Source: Nonomuraea solani (GTDB lineage Bacteria > Actinomycetota > Actinomycetes > Streptosporangiales > Streptosporangiaceae). From it: 64,000 bases of DNA. Shown here piece by piece: positions 34,100 through 42,653 of the stretch (position 1 is the first letter of the stretch; the number at the start of each line of letters is the position of its first letter). The notes below the pieces were generated by a model. It searched no databases. It saw only the letters and a program-made list of their open reading frames with translations, and was not told where the DNA came from. The translations under genes and the position numbers were made by a program. Location: assembly GCF_900108335.1 (NCBI RefSeq), contig NZ_FNVT01000004.1, positions 682,001 to 746,000 of the forward strand. The letters run 5' to 3'.

Positions 34100-36406
34100 A
34101 TGGGCGATGGATATGTCGGCGGGTATGTCGGCGCGCGGACGCCGCGACGGGAAGATGCCAGGCTGCTGACCGGAAAGGGCAGGTGGGTCGGCGCGGTCCG
34201 GCTGCCGGGAACGGTTCACGCGCACGTGGTGCGCAGCCCGATCGCGCACGGCGCGTTCACCGGCTGCGACACCAAGGCGGCCTGGACGGTCGAGGGCGTG
34301 CTGGACATCATCACCCCGGGCGACGCGGCCGGCCTCCGCCTGCCGTGCGTCAGCGTGTCGCCGGGCCAGCGGCTCACCTCCTACCGGGTGCTGGACGAGG
34401 CGATCAGGTACGCGGGACAGCCGCTCGCCGTGGTCGTCGCCCGTACGCCGGAGGCCGCCAGGGACGCCGCCGACCTGCTCGACCTGGAGCTGGACGAGCT
34501 GCCCGCCGTGGTCGGGGCCGAACGGGCGCTGGCGGAGGGGGCGCCGCTGCTCTACCCGGAGCTGGGCACCAACCTGATCACCGAATACGTGATGGGCGAC
34601 GACGACTGCCTGGCCGCCATCGAGAGGGCCGAGCACGTCGTCGAGATGACGTTCCGGCTGGGCCGGGTCTCGCCGTACCCGATGGAGCCGCGCGGCGTGG
34701 TGGCTCACTACGCCGACGACGAGCTGACCGTGTACATCTCCTCCCAGGCGCCGCACCACGTGCGCGAGCACCTGGCGGAGGCGTTCGGGCTCGCGCACGA
34801 CCGGGTACGCGTCATCAGCCGCGACACCGGCGGCGGCTTCGGCGCCAAGGAGCACGTCTACCCGGACGAGGCGCTCGTCTGCCTGGCCGCGATGCGTACC
34901 GGACGCCCGGTGAGCTGGTCGGAGTCGCCGGGCGACCGGTTGTTCGCCACGCTGCCCGCCCGGCAGGCCGTGCACCGCGCGCGCCTGGCGCTCGACGGGG
35001 ACGGGCGGTTCGTGGCGATGTACGCCGACGTGCTCGGCGACCTCGGCGCGCACCCGTCGAACACGGGCGGCTCGACCCACGCGGTCACGGCCACGCTGCT
35101 CCCGGGCCCCTACCGGTTCGATCGGTTCGCGGTACGCGTGCGCGGCGTCGTTACCACGACCACCCCGATCGGCTCCTACCGCGGTTTCGGCCAGCCAGAG
35201 GGCACCCTGACCAGGGAGCGGCTGATCGACGAGGCGGCGCGCCGGCTCGGGATCGACCGGATCGAGCTGCGCCTGCGCAACATGCTGCGGCCTGAGGAGC
35301 TGCCGTACACGACCCGCGTCTACCAGACCTACGACTCCGGCGACTATCCGCGCGCCCTGCGCACGGTGCGGGAGATGGTGCGGCCGGTGACCAAGGACGA
35401 CGGGCGCAGGCGCGGCGTGGGCTACTCCTGCCACGTGGAGAGCACCGGCCTGGGGCCGTCGATGGACATGAAGGCCATCGGGATGGAGGGCGGCGGCTAC
35501 GAGACGGCGGTCCTGCGCATGGACCAGGACGCGTCCGTGGTGGTGTCCTCGGGGGTGGCCGGGATCGGGCAGGGCATCGAGACGGCGCTGGCCCAGCTCG
35601 CGGCCGACCGGGTGGGGGTGCCCATCGAGCGGGTGCGGGTGGTGCTGGGGGACACGGCGATGACGCCGTACTCGTCGATGGGGTCGATCGCCAGCCGTTC
35701 GCTGGCGGTGGGCGGCGGGGCGCTCACGCGGGCGGCCGAACGGCTGCGCGACAAGCTGATCGCCATTGCCGCGCACCAGCTTGAGGCGGCCGCCGCCGAC
35801 CTGGAGATCGCCGACGGCGCCGTGCGCGTGAAGGGCGACCCGCAGGCGGCCCGCACGCTGCGGGAGCTGGCCACGTCGGCCTGGCGCGGCTGGGACCTGC
35901 CGGAAGGCGTCACGCCCGGGCTTGAGGAGCGGGTCAGCTACGACCCGCCCGGCTACACCTTCGGCTACGGCGCCCACGCGGCGGCCGTGGCCGTCGACCC
36001 GGAGACCGGGGCCGTCGAGGTGGAGGGCTACTGGGCGGTCAACGACGCCGGTGTGCTGGTCAACCCGGCCTCCGTGGAGGGTCAGATTCGCGGCGGCGTG
36101 GCGCAGGGCCTCGGCCAGGCGCTGACCGAGGAGATCGTCTACACCGACGACGGCCAGCCGATCGTCGACTACATGCTGCCGACCACGCGCGAGGTGCCGG
36201 ACATCCACGTCGTGCTGCTGGAGACGCCGTCGCCGGTGACGCCGGGCGGCATGAAGGGCGCCGGGGAGGCCGGCACGATCGGCCCGCCCGCCGCCATCGT
36301 CAACGCGGTCGCCGCCGCGCTGCCGGAGATCGCGGACGAGCTCACCGACGTGCCGCTGACGCCGGCGGTGCTGTGGTCGCTGCTGGAGCGCCGCCGGGGC
36401 CGCTGA
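34100..36406 (+). CDS. Xanthine dehydrogenase-family molybdopterin subunit (CoxL-like), orphan
   Basis: A 768-aa molybdenum hydroxylase large subunit from ATG 34100; a longer in-frame start at 34007 runs through the pseudogene promoter. Recognisable parts are the N-terminal a/b-hammerhead (GVLDIITPGDA), GGGFGAKEHVYPDE, the substrate loop SYRGFGQPE and KGAGEAGTIGPP with the catalytic glutamate. The loop lacks the cysteine of true CO dehydrogenase (AYRCSFR), so it is a form II or xanthine-dehydrogenase-like enzyme. The usual FAD and 2Fe-2S subunits are not next to it on either side, so its electron partner must be encoded elsewhere. Confidence 0.9.
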   Translation: MGDGYVGGYVGARTPRREDARLLTGKGRWVGAVRLPGTVHAHVVRSPIAHGAFTGCDTKAAWTVEGVLDIITPGDAAGLRLPCVSVSPGQRLTSYRVLDEAIRYAGQPLAVVVARTPEAARDAADLLDLELDELPAVVGAERALAEGAPLLYPELGTNLITEYVMGDDDCLAAIERAEHVVEMTFRLGRVSPYPMEPRGVVAHYADDELTVYISSQAPHHVREHLAEAFGLAHDRVRVISRDTGGGFGAKEHVYPDEALVCLAAMRTGRPVSWSESPGDRLFATLPARQAVHRARLALDGDGRFVAMYADVLGDLGAHPSNTGGSTHAVTATLLPGPYRFDRFAVRVRGVVTTTTPIGSYRGFGQPEGTLTRERLIDEAARRLGIDRIELRLRNMLRPEELPYTTRVYQTYDSGDYPRALRTVREMVRPVTKDDGRRRGVGYSCHVESTGLGPSMDMKAIGMEGGGYETAVLRMDQDASVVVSSGVAGIGQGIETALAQLAADRVGVPIERVRVVLGDTAMTPYSSMGSIASRSLAVGGGALTRAAERLRDKLIAIAAHQLEAAAADLEIADGAVRVKGDPQAARTLRELATSAWRGWDLPEGVTPGLEERVSYDPPGYTFGYGAHAAAVAVDPETGAVEVEGYWAVNDAGVLVNPASVEGQIRGGVAQGLGQALTEEIVYTDDGQPIVDYMLPTTREVPDIHVVLLETPSPVTPGGMKGAGEAGTIGPPAAIVNAVAAALPEIADELTDVPLTPAVLWSLLERRRGR

Positions 36407-36412
36407 CGTCTG

Positions 36413-36553
36413 TTACCGGGTGAGGTCTTCGAGATCCTTGCCCGCCTCCGACAGGGCCCGCTCCAGCGCGTGGCGTCCGGCGGGTTTCGGTTCGGCGGGT
36501 CGTTCGTCGTGCGTGGTTTCGGTCTTGGGTGCGTTCTGGTCAGGACTGCTCAT
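36413..36553 (-). CDS. Hypothetical 46-aa protein
   Basis: A short minus-strand frame from ATG 36551-36553. It is hydrophilic, with a Pro/Glu-rich first half and a helical C-terminus GRHALERALSEAGKDLEDL. The frame stays open further upstream, to 36682, but that part looks non-coding. No clear ribosome site precedes the ATG. I do not recognise it; it may be a real small protein or a chance frame. Confidence 0.3.
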   Translation of the reverse strand: MSSPDQNAPKTETTHDERPAEPKPAGRHALERALSEAGKDLEDLTR

Positions 36554-36750
36554 GGGAGTGTCCGTACCCCGGTTCACGCGCGCCGTTACGAAGGCGCGGC
36601 AAAAAGAATCGTGATTTCTCGCCGAAGATTCGACCCAAGGTGCGTTTTCATACGTACAAGTTTCGACAGACGTGTACGTCAACCCTGAGGCAGGTTCTCT
36701 TGTTAAGCGAAACGCGCATCCGTTGCCCCTCCGCGCCGGAAAGGGACGTC
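36554..36750. promoter_or_regulatory. Spacer with a 7-bp-arm inverted repeat
   Basis: The gap before the anti-sigma-type gene is less GC-rich than its surroundings. It contains ACGTACA (36652-36658) and TGTACGT (36673-36679), perfect 7-bp arms 14 bp apart, about 70 bp upstream of the start at 36751. It may be an operator or promoter element for the ATP-binding protein. Nothing else is recognised in this stretch. Confidence 0.35.
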
Positions 36751-37218
36751 ATGACCAGGCTGCGATCAGCTCATCGGAGCAAGATCCAGTTCGTATGGCC
36801 GCTGCGGGAGGACGCACGGACGGTTGGTCATGCACGGACGATCATACGCACAGAATTGTCGGCTCTCTCCCTTTCCGCGGAACTCGTGGACGACGCCGTT
36901 CTGATGGTGAGCGAATTGATCACAAATGCCCTCATGTACGGCGATGATCCGTACGAACTCGTGCTCCACGTGGACGCCAAAGAGATCATGTGCGTGGTGG
37001 TGGACGGCAGCTCCCTGCTGCCCGAGACCGCGCCCTACGACCTGGCGGCCGAGCACGGGCGTGGGCTGCGCATCATCGCCAGGCTCTCCGACGGCTTCTA
37101 CGGGTGCCATCCCCAGCGCTACGTCACCCATCCTGACCTGGTCGGAAAGGCCACCTGGTTCGCGCTGCCGCGCCAGGGCGCGCACAACAACGTGGTGCCG
37201 ATCCGGGCCGGAAGGTAA
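36751..37218 (+). CDS. Anti-sigma-type ATP-binding protein (RsbW/SpoIIAB-like HATPase)
   Basis: A 155-aa GHKL-fold protein from ATG 36751, with AAGGGA upstream. The N-box is DAVLMVSELITNALMYG, and the G-region is HGRGLRIIARLSDGFYG. Such standalone HATPase proteins in actinomycetes bind sigma factors or anti-anti-sigma factors and act as serine kinases in partner-switching circuits. No STAS-domain partner or sigma-B-type gene is adjacent, so its target is elsewhere. The spacer upstream holds an inverted repeat that may control it. Confidence 0.85.
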   Translation: MTRLRSAHRSKIQFVWPLREDARTVGHARTIIRTELSALSLSAELVDDAVLMVSELITNALMYGDDPYELVLHVDAKEIMCVVVDGSSLLPETAPYDLAAEHGRGLRIIARLSDGFYGCHPQRYVTHPDLVGKATWFALPRQGAHNNVVPIRAGR

Positions 37219-37336
37219 CAGATTCGGACAACCAATGAAAGTCAGGAATTTCTACCGAAATGGGGTTAAGGTGACGACCGCAAGCCGGGGATGATCTTCG
37301 TCGGCACGACGGAGCCCCGGCCGTTCAGGAGGCTGA

Positions 37337-38677
37337 ATGTCAGGCTGGAACGTGCGGACCGGCACATTGGCCGCGGTGCTCGCGCTCGCGGCCACCCCGC
37401 TCGCGACGGGCACCGCTTCGGCGGCGGAGATCAAGACCATCTACGTCGACTCCGTCAACGGCAACGACTCGGCGGCGGGCACCAACGAGGCCACCGCCTG
37501 GAAGACCCTCACGAAGGTGTCCGCGACCGAACTGACCGCCGGTTCCAAGGTGTTCCTGCGCCGCGGCTCCCAGTGGGTGGGCCAGCAGCTCGCGATCACC
37601 GATGCGGGCACCGACGCGGCCCCGATCCGCGTCGACGCCTACGGCCCCGGCACCGCCAGGCCGGTGATCACCGGGGACGGCGAAGCCTGTGTGAGCCTCG
37701 AAGGCGAGCACATCGAGGTCATGAACATCCAGGTCGGCCTGGCCGTGGACGGCAAGCGCTGCACGTGGGCCGGCATCAAGGTGACGGGCGACAACAACGT
37801 CATCGAGCGCAACTACATCACCGGCGCGGCGGCCGGCGTCTACATCGAGCCCGAGGCGCGGTACACCGCGGTGACGGCCAACGATTTCGTCGACAACAAC
37901 TTCATGAGCAAGAACACCGAGGAGCCCGACAACGACGACTCGGGCGCGTTCGCGCTCCTCGTCCAGGGCGACGACTCGAACATCGGCTGGAACGAGATCC
38001 GCGGCTCGGTCGCCCAGAGTCACGACTACGGCATGGACGGCGCCGCCGTGGAGATCTTCCTCGGCTCCCGCAACCTGATCCACCACAACATCGCGGTGGA
38101 CAACGAGACCTTCACCGAATTAGGCACCAGCAAGGAGACGAAGCCGAACGGCCAGCCCGCCGACCCGGACGGGACCTCGGACAACGTCTTCGAGTACAAC
38201 GTCATCACCGGTCCGGCGACCGGCGCGGCCCTGGTGACCAGGGGCGTCCAGGAGCCGGGCGAGGACCCGGACCCGAACGGCCCCGTGCTCCGCACCGTAT
38301 TCCGCAACAACAGCGTGCGCCTGACCCAGGACGGCTCCCAGGGCGTCGTCTGCGACGCGGGCTGCACCAACGCCCACCTGTCGATGTCCCAGAACATCAT
38401 CGATGTCACCTTCAAGACGGCCTACGGCCCCGGGGTCACCGACAGCCACCACAACGTCTTCTTTAACGCCGAGCAGCACCAGATGGGCGGCACGAACAAC
38501 ATCGAGGCCGACCCGCTGTTCGACCTGACCGACACGGCGTACCCGCTGAGGGTGCGCGCCGGCAGCCCGGCCATCAACCTCGGTGTGACCAGGTTCAGCG
38601 ACAGCGACGTGACCGGCCGCGCGATCGACGGCAGTGACGGCGCGGTCGACGCGGGAGCCTACGAATTCGACCAATAG
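37337..38677 (+). CDS. Secreted right-handed parallel beta-helix protein
   Basis: A 446-aa exported protein. A Sec signal peptide (about 1-32) ends at TGTASAAE. The mature part opens with IYVDSVNGNDSAAGTNEATAW, the start typical of pectate-lyase-like beta-helix proteins, followed by many short Asn/Ile-rich turns (NNVIERNYITG, RNLIHHNIAVDNE, VFEYNVITG) that form helix rungs. The C-terminus RAIDGSDGAVDAGAYEFDQ is common in such proteins. It probably binds or cleaves a polysaccharide outside the cell. A PL8 lyase lies 4 kb downstream, but there is no operon link. Confidence 0.85.
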   Translation: MSGWNVRTGTLAAVLALAATPLATGTASAAEIKTIYVDSVNGNDSAAGTNEATAWKTLTKVSATELTAGSKVFLRRGSQWVGQQLAITDAGTDAAPIRVDAYGPGTARPVITGDGEACVSLEGEHIEVMNIQVGLAVDGKRCTWAGIKVTGDNNVIERNYITGAAAGVYIEPEARYTAVTANDFVDNNFMSKNTEEPDNDDSGAFALLVQGDDSNIGWNEIRGSVAQSHDYGMDGAAVEIFLGSRNLIHHNIAVDNETFTELGTSKETKPNGQPADPDGTSDNVFEYNVITGPATGAALVTRGVQEPGEDPDPNGPVLRTVFRNNSVRLTQDGSQGVVCDAGCTNAHLSMSQNIIDVTFKTAYGPGVTDSHHNVFFNAEQHQMGGTNNIEADPLFDLTDTAYPLRVRAGSPAINLGVTRFSDSDVTGRAIDGSDGAVDAGAYEFDQ

Positions 38678-38750
38678 CCCGGTTCTGTCGCCGCCGTCCT
38701 CTACGCTCCCCAGCAACGATCAAGCCCGGCAATTCTGGAGAAGCGCGGAC

Positions 38751-40226
38751 ATGACCTACCTGGAGCTGTCTGAGGACGGCGGCGGATCGCACAAGTTCTA
38801 CGAGGTGACCGTGGCGGGCACGCAGGTCACGATCACCTACGGGCGCATTGGCGAGGCCGGCCAGACTAAGGTCTCCTCCTTCCCGACCGCGGCCAAGGCC
38901 CAGGAGGCGGCCGACAAGAAGGTCGGGGAGAAGACGCGCAAGGGGTACACCCCGGCCGTACGCGGCGGGCGCGCGCGCCGGACCGTCACCCGCCGGTCGA
39001 TCCCCAGCAGGCCGAGCACCCCCAGCCCGTCCAGCACCTCCACCACGTCCCGTTCTGTGCCGCGGCAGCCGCCCGAGCAGCTCGCGCCCGTGTTGTGGCG
39101 CTTCAACAGCGGGTCGGCGGCCTTCGGCATCTTCGTGGACGAGGAGCGCTGCTGGGTCGGCAACCAGGACGGCGACGTCTACACCGTCAGCCACGGCGGC
39201 ACCGTGAACGGCCGCTTCCGGCTGCCCGACGGCGTCAAGTGCATCGTGGCCGACGACTTCTGGATCTACGCCGGATGCGACGACGGCCGCGTGTACGACC
39301 TCAGCGGCAAGGTCCCGAGGTCCGCGTACGAGATCGCCGCCGACGTGGACATCTACTGGCTGGACATCCACGACGGCGTGCTCGGCGTCTCCGACCGGGC
39401 CGGGCGGGTCACCGCGATCGACTACGAGGACGAGGCCCAGTGGTCCCGCTCCGGCACCGGCGACTCCGCCTGGATGGTCCGGTGCGACCAGGACGCCGTC
39501 TACCACGGGCACTCACGCGGCGTCGCCGCCCACGACCTGCTGGACGGCGCGCTGCTCTGGCAGCACGACCTTCACGAGCAGGTGCTGTTCGGCTGGCAGG
39601 AGGAGCACTCCGTCTACGCGGGCACGGCGCGCGGCGCCCGCGGCAGCGTGCACCGCCTGGCCAAGCGGGACGGCCGGACCGAGGCCGTCTACCATTGCGA
39701 CGGCGCCGTCTACTCCTGCGCCACCTCGCCCGGCGGCCGCCACGTCTTCGCCGGTGACGACCGCGGCTCGGTCTACTGCTTCGACGCCTCGGGCGCGCGG
39801 CTGTGGAAGCTGAGCACCGGCTGCGGATCGGCCTTCTCGATGCAGTTCCTCAACGACCGCCTCTACATCGTCACCACCAACGGCGCGCTGGCCTGCATCG
39901 ACGCCGGCGAGGCGGCCATCGCCGCGGCCCGGGCCGGGAACGTGCCCCAGCCGCTCGACGTGAAGGCCGCGGCGTCGCTGCGGGTCGTGGAGCCGTCGGT
40001 GGTGCTGGAGACGACGAGCGACGTGGGGAACGGCGTCGTCGTGGAGTGCGTCAAGGAGGGCGAGCGGCTGCGGGTGCGCGTGGTCAGCCCCGGCTACGAG
40101 ACGTGGAACGTGCAGTTCCCCAAGGACATTCGCGAGGCGGGCGCCCGCTACCTGGTGGACGGCCTGCGCTCGGCCGGGCGCGGCGGGTTCTACCGCGCGT
40201 ACGGGGAGATCAAGCGCCTGCTCTGA
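38751..40226 (+). CDS. WGR domain-beta-propeller fusion protein
   Basis: A 491-aa protein from ATG 38751 (GGAG at 38737-38740). Residues 1-66 form a WGR domain (KFYEVTVAGTQVTITYGRIGEAGQ), a nucleic-acid-binding module best known from PARPs and MolR-type proteins. A Ser/Thr/Pro-rich linker (about 80-105) leads to a beta-propeller-like region (about 110-440) of repeated WVGNQDGDVYT, YAGCDDGRVYDL and FAGDDRGSVYCFD blades. Position-specific binding of a DNA end coupled to a scaffold is conceivable, but no enzyme domain is present. It overlaps the convergent MFS gene by 17 bp. Function unknown. Confidence 0.8.
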   Translation: MTYLELSEDGGGSHKFYEVTVAGTQVTITYGRIGEAGQTKVSSFPTAAKAQEAADKKVGEKTRKGYTPAVRGGRARRTVTRRSIPSRPSTPSPSSTSTTSRSVPRQPPEQLAPVLWRFNSGSAAFGIFVDEERCWVGNQDGDVYTVSHGGTVNGRFRLPDGVKCIVADDFWIYAGCDDGRVYDLSGKVPRSAYEIAADVDIYWLDIHDGVLGVSDRAGRVTAIDYEDEAQWSRSGTGDSAWMVRCDQDAVYHGHSRGVAAHDLLDGALLWQHDLHEQVLFGWQEEHSVYAGTARGARGSVHRLAKRDGRTEAVYHCDGAVYSCATSPGGRHVFAGDDRGSVYCFDASGARLWKLSTGCGSAFSMQFLNDRLYIVTTNGALACIDAGEAAIAAARAGNVPQPLDVKAAASLRVVEPSVVLETTSDVGNGVVVECVKEGERLRVRVVSPGYETWNVQFPKDIREAGARYLVDGLRSAGRGGFYRAYGEIKRLL

Positions 40227-41577
40227 CAGGACGGCCGACGGTGGCCAGGACCAGGAGGCCCGCCGCCACACCGGTGATCGCGCTGGCGTGGTAGACGTCG
40301 TTCAGGGCGAGGTGGGCGGGGGCGCCGCTCTGGTACAGGATGCCGAGCAGGGCGATGCCGAGCGCGTACCCGAGCTGCCTGACCGTGTTGACCGTGCCCG
40401 CCGCCATGCCCGCGCGCTGCGGCGGCGCGTACGTCATGGCGGCGGAGCTGAGCGACGGGACGGCCAGTCCGACGCCGATCCCGGTGATGACCAGGCCGGG
40501 CGCCAGCGCCGTCCACGTGGAGTGCTCGTCGAGCAGGCCCTGCAGGAACGCGCCCGCGCCGATCAGCAGCAGCCCGCCACCGAGCGCGACGCGCGGCGAC
40601 AGCCCGGGGAACAGGCGGGCGGACGCGACGGAGGTCACCAGCGAGGTGACGGCCATCGGCGACAGCGCCAGGCCCGCCATCACGGGGCCGAGCCGCAGGT
40701 CCTGCTGCAGCCAGATCGAGGTGAAGGCCAGGCAGGCGAACGCGGCCGGCATGAGCAGCCCCGCCCCGGCCATGATCCCGCTGAACGACCGCCCGGCGAA
40801 CAGCTTCAGATCCAGCATGGGGTGCTCGCCACGCGTCTCGGCGACCACGAAGGCCACGAACGCCACCGCCGCCGTGACCAGCGGCACCAGTGCCGCCGCC
40901 CAGCCGCTCTGGCCGGCCTCGATCAGCCCGTACGTGAGCGCGCCCGCCGCCACCGTGAACGTGACCATGCCGGCCCAGTCGATCCTGGCCCCGCCGGGCC
41001 GCTTCGACTCCTCGACGCCGCGCACGGTGAGCCAGGCGGCGATCAGGCTGATGGGCAGGTTCACCAGGAAGATGGCCCGCCAGTGCAGGTGCTCGGTGAG
41101 CAGCCCGCCGAGCACGGGCGCGACGGCCGCGGCGGCCCCGTTGACGCCGCCCCACACGCCGAACGCGATGCCGCGCCGCCGGCCGTGATAGGTGGCGCTG
41201 ATGAGGGCCAGGGTGGTGGCCATCATGGCCGCGGCGGCCGCGCCCTGCAGCACGCGGGCGCCCAGCAGCAGACTGCTGGAGGGCGCGAGCCCGCAGGCGA
41301 GCGAGGCCAGCGCGAACACCCCCAGCGCCCCCAGATAGACCCGGCGCCGGCCGACGTGGTCGGCGACGGACCCGGCGGCCAGGAGCAGGGCGGCCAGCGC
41401 CAGCGCGTAGCCGTCCAGCAGCCACTGCGCGCCGGTGAAGGACATGTGGAGATCGGTGGTGATGTCGGGCAGGGCGACCATGACGATGGTCACGTCGACG
41501 AGGAGCATGAAGGCGCCCAGACAGGCGGCCACCAGCGGTGACCAGGACGTGCGCTCGGGTGCTTGGGTGGGAATCAT
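40210..41577 (-). CDS. MFS drug-efflux transporter, DHA2 (EmrB/QacA) type
   Basis: A protein of about 455 aa from ATG 41575-41577; an in-frame GTG nine bases upstream is also possible. It shows the DHA2 signature LLVDVTIVMVALPDI in helix 1, the loop motif ADHVGRRRVYLG, motif C-like GVWGGVNGAAAAVAPVLGG and a C-terminal GMAAGTVNTVRQLGYALG. It exports toxic compounds in exchange for protons. It is divergent from an AsnC/Lrp-type regulator across a spacer with a perfect 9-bp inverted repeat, so it is probably regulated by that neighbour. Confidence 0.9.
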   Translation of the reverse strand: MIPTQAPERTSWSPLVAACLGAFMLLVDVTIVMVALPDITTDLHMSFTGAQWLLDGYALALAALLLAAGSVADHVGRRRVYLGALGVFALASLACGLAPSSSLLLGARVLQGAAAAAMMATTLALISATYHGRRRGIAFGVWGGVNGAAAAVAPVLGGLLTEHLHWRAIFLVNLPISLIAAWLTVRGVEESKRPGGARIDWAGMVTFTVAAGALTYGLIEAGQSGWAAALVPLVTAAVAFVAFVVAETRGEHPMLDLKLFAGRSFSGIMAGAGLLMPAAFACLAFTSIWLQQDLRLGPVMAGLALSPMAVTSLVTSVASARLFPGLSPRVALGGGLLLIGAGAFLQGLLDEHSTWTALAPGLVITGIGVGLAVPSLSSAAMTYAPPQRAGMAAGTVNTVRQLGYALGIALLGILYQSGAPAHLALNDVYHASAITGVAAGLLVLATVGRPVRAGA

Positions 41578-41593
41578 GAGGACCACGTTCGGG

Positions 41594-41620
41594 TCTGGCT
41601 GGGGTTATTCGCCAGCCAGA
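41594..41620. promoter_or_regulatory. 9-bp inverted repeat in the MFS/Lrp divergent promoter
   Basis: TCTGGCTGG (41594-41602) and CCAGCCAGA (41612-41620) are perfect arms separated by 9 bp, so arm centres are about 18 bp apart. A further TCTGGTGG copy lies at 41629-41636. The site sits 17 bp upstream of the MFS start and suits an Lrp-type regulator. Confidence 0.5.
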
Positions 41621-41659
41621 GCAAGAGTTCTGGTGGTTTTCCGTGCGCGTTAGCCTGGG

Positions 41660-42643
41660 GTGGTGGAAATCATTGAGCTGGACGACGTCGACCGAGGGTT
41701 GCTGCACGCGCTGCAGGTGGACGGGCGGGCCTCGTTCAGCCGGATCGGCGAGGTGCTCGGGGTGTCCGACCAGCGGGTGGCGCGGCGCTACCGGCGGCTG
41801 CGCGGCACCGGCATGTTGCGCGTGGTCGGCGTCGTGGACGGACGGCGCCTGGGCTTCGAGTCGTGGTCGATCCGGCTGCGCTGCACCCCCGACGCGGCCG
41901 TGCCGATCGCCGAGGCGCTGGGGCGGCGGCCCGACACGTTCTGGGTGCATTTGCTGTCCGGCGCCACCGAGATCTCCTGCGGCACCCTCCAGCGCACGGC
42001 CGACGAGCGCGAGTCGCTGCTGCTGAACAAGCTGGCCAGGACCAACCGCGTGCTCTCGGTGTCGGCGCACCGGACCCTGCACCTGTTCGTGGGCGGGCGG
42101 ATCGGCTGGTCGGGGCTGGCCGCGCTCACGCCCGAGCAGGTGGAGCACATGGCGGCCGGCCGGGTCTACCAGCGCTACGGCACGGGCGAGCGGATCTCGC
42201 TCGGCCCCGGCGACCAGGCGCTGCTGGACACGCTCTCCATGGACGGCCGGACCGGCTACGCCGACCTGGCGGCGGTGACGGGCTGGTCGGAGTCGACCGT
42301 CAAGCGCCGCATGGAGCAGCTCTGTACGGCGGGCGCGCTCTTCTTCGACATGGACGTGCTGCCCACGCTGCTGGACTACCAGACGGAGGCCCAGTTGTGG
42401 ATGTCGGTGTCACCGGCCGACCTCGACGCGACCGGGCAGGCGCTGACCGCGCATCCTGAGGTGGCGTTCGCGGGCGCGACGACGGGGCCGACCAACCTGA
42501 TGGCCAGCATCGTGTGCCGCGACGACGCGGCGCTCTACCGCTACCTGACCGACAGCCTCGGCGCGCTGCCCGCGATCCGGCACATCGAGACCGCGCCGAT
42601 CATCAGGACGGTCAAGCGGGCGGGGGCCGTACTCCCCGCGTGA
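41660..42643 (+). CDS. Lrp/AsnC family regulator with two helix-turn-helix domains
   Basis: A 327-aa protein, about twice the usual AsnC length. Two DNA-binding units occur: DDVDRGLLHALQVDGRASFSR at the start and LGPGDQALLDTLSMDGRTGYADLAAV near residue 180. Each is followed by an effector-like ab half (about 70-145 and 245-315). This tandem form is common in actinomycetes. GTG 41660 or 41663 starts it. The divergent MFS efflux gene with a shared inverted repeat is the obvious target. The PL8 lyase gene begins 10 bp after the stop and may be co-transcribed. Confidence 0.87.
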   Translation: MVEIIELDDVDRGLLHALQVDGRASFSRIGEVLGVSDQRVARRYRRLRGTGMLRVVGVVDGRRLGFESWSIRLRCTPDAAVPIAEALGRRPDTFWVHLLSGATEISCGTLQRTADERESLLLNKLARTNRVLSVSAHRTLHLFVGGRIGWSGLAALTPEQVEHMAAGRVYQRYGTGERISLGPGDQALLDTLSMDGRTGYADLAAVTGWSESTVKRRMEQLCTAGALFFDMDVLPTLLDYQTEAQLWMSVSPADLDATGQALTAHPEVAFAGATTGPTNLMASIVCRDDAALYRYLTDSLGALPAIRHIETAPIIRTVKRAGAVLPA

Positions 42644-42653
42644 TAATCGAGGC

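Noticed and set aside
34100..36406. Carbon monoxide dehydrogenase
   Set aside because: The active-site loop reads SYRGFGQPE and lacks the AYRCSFR cysteine; no CoxM/CoxS genes are adjacent.
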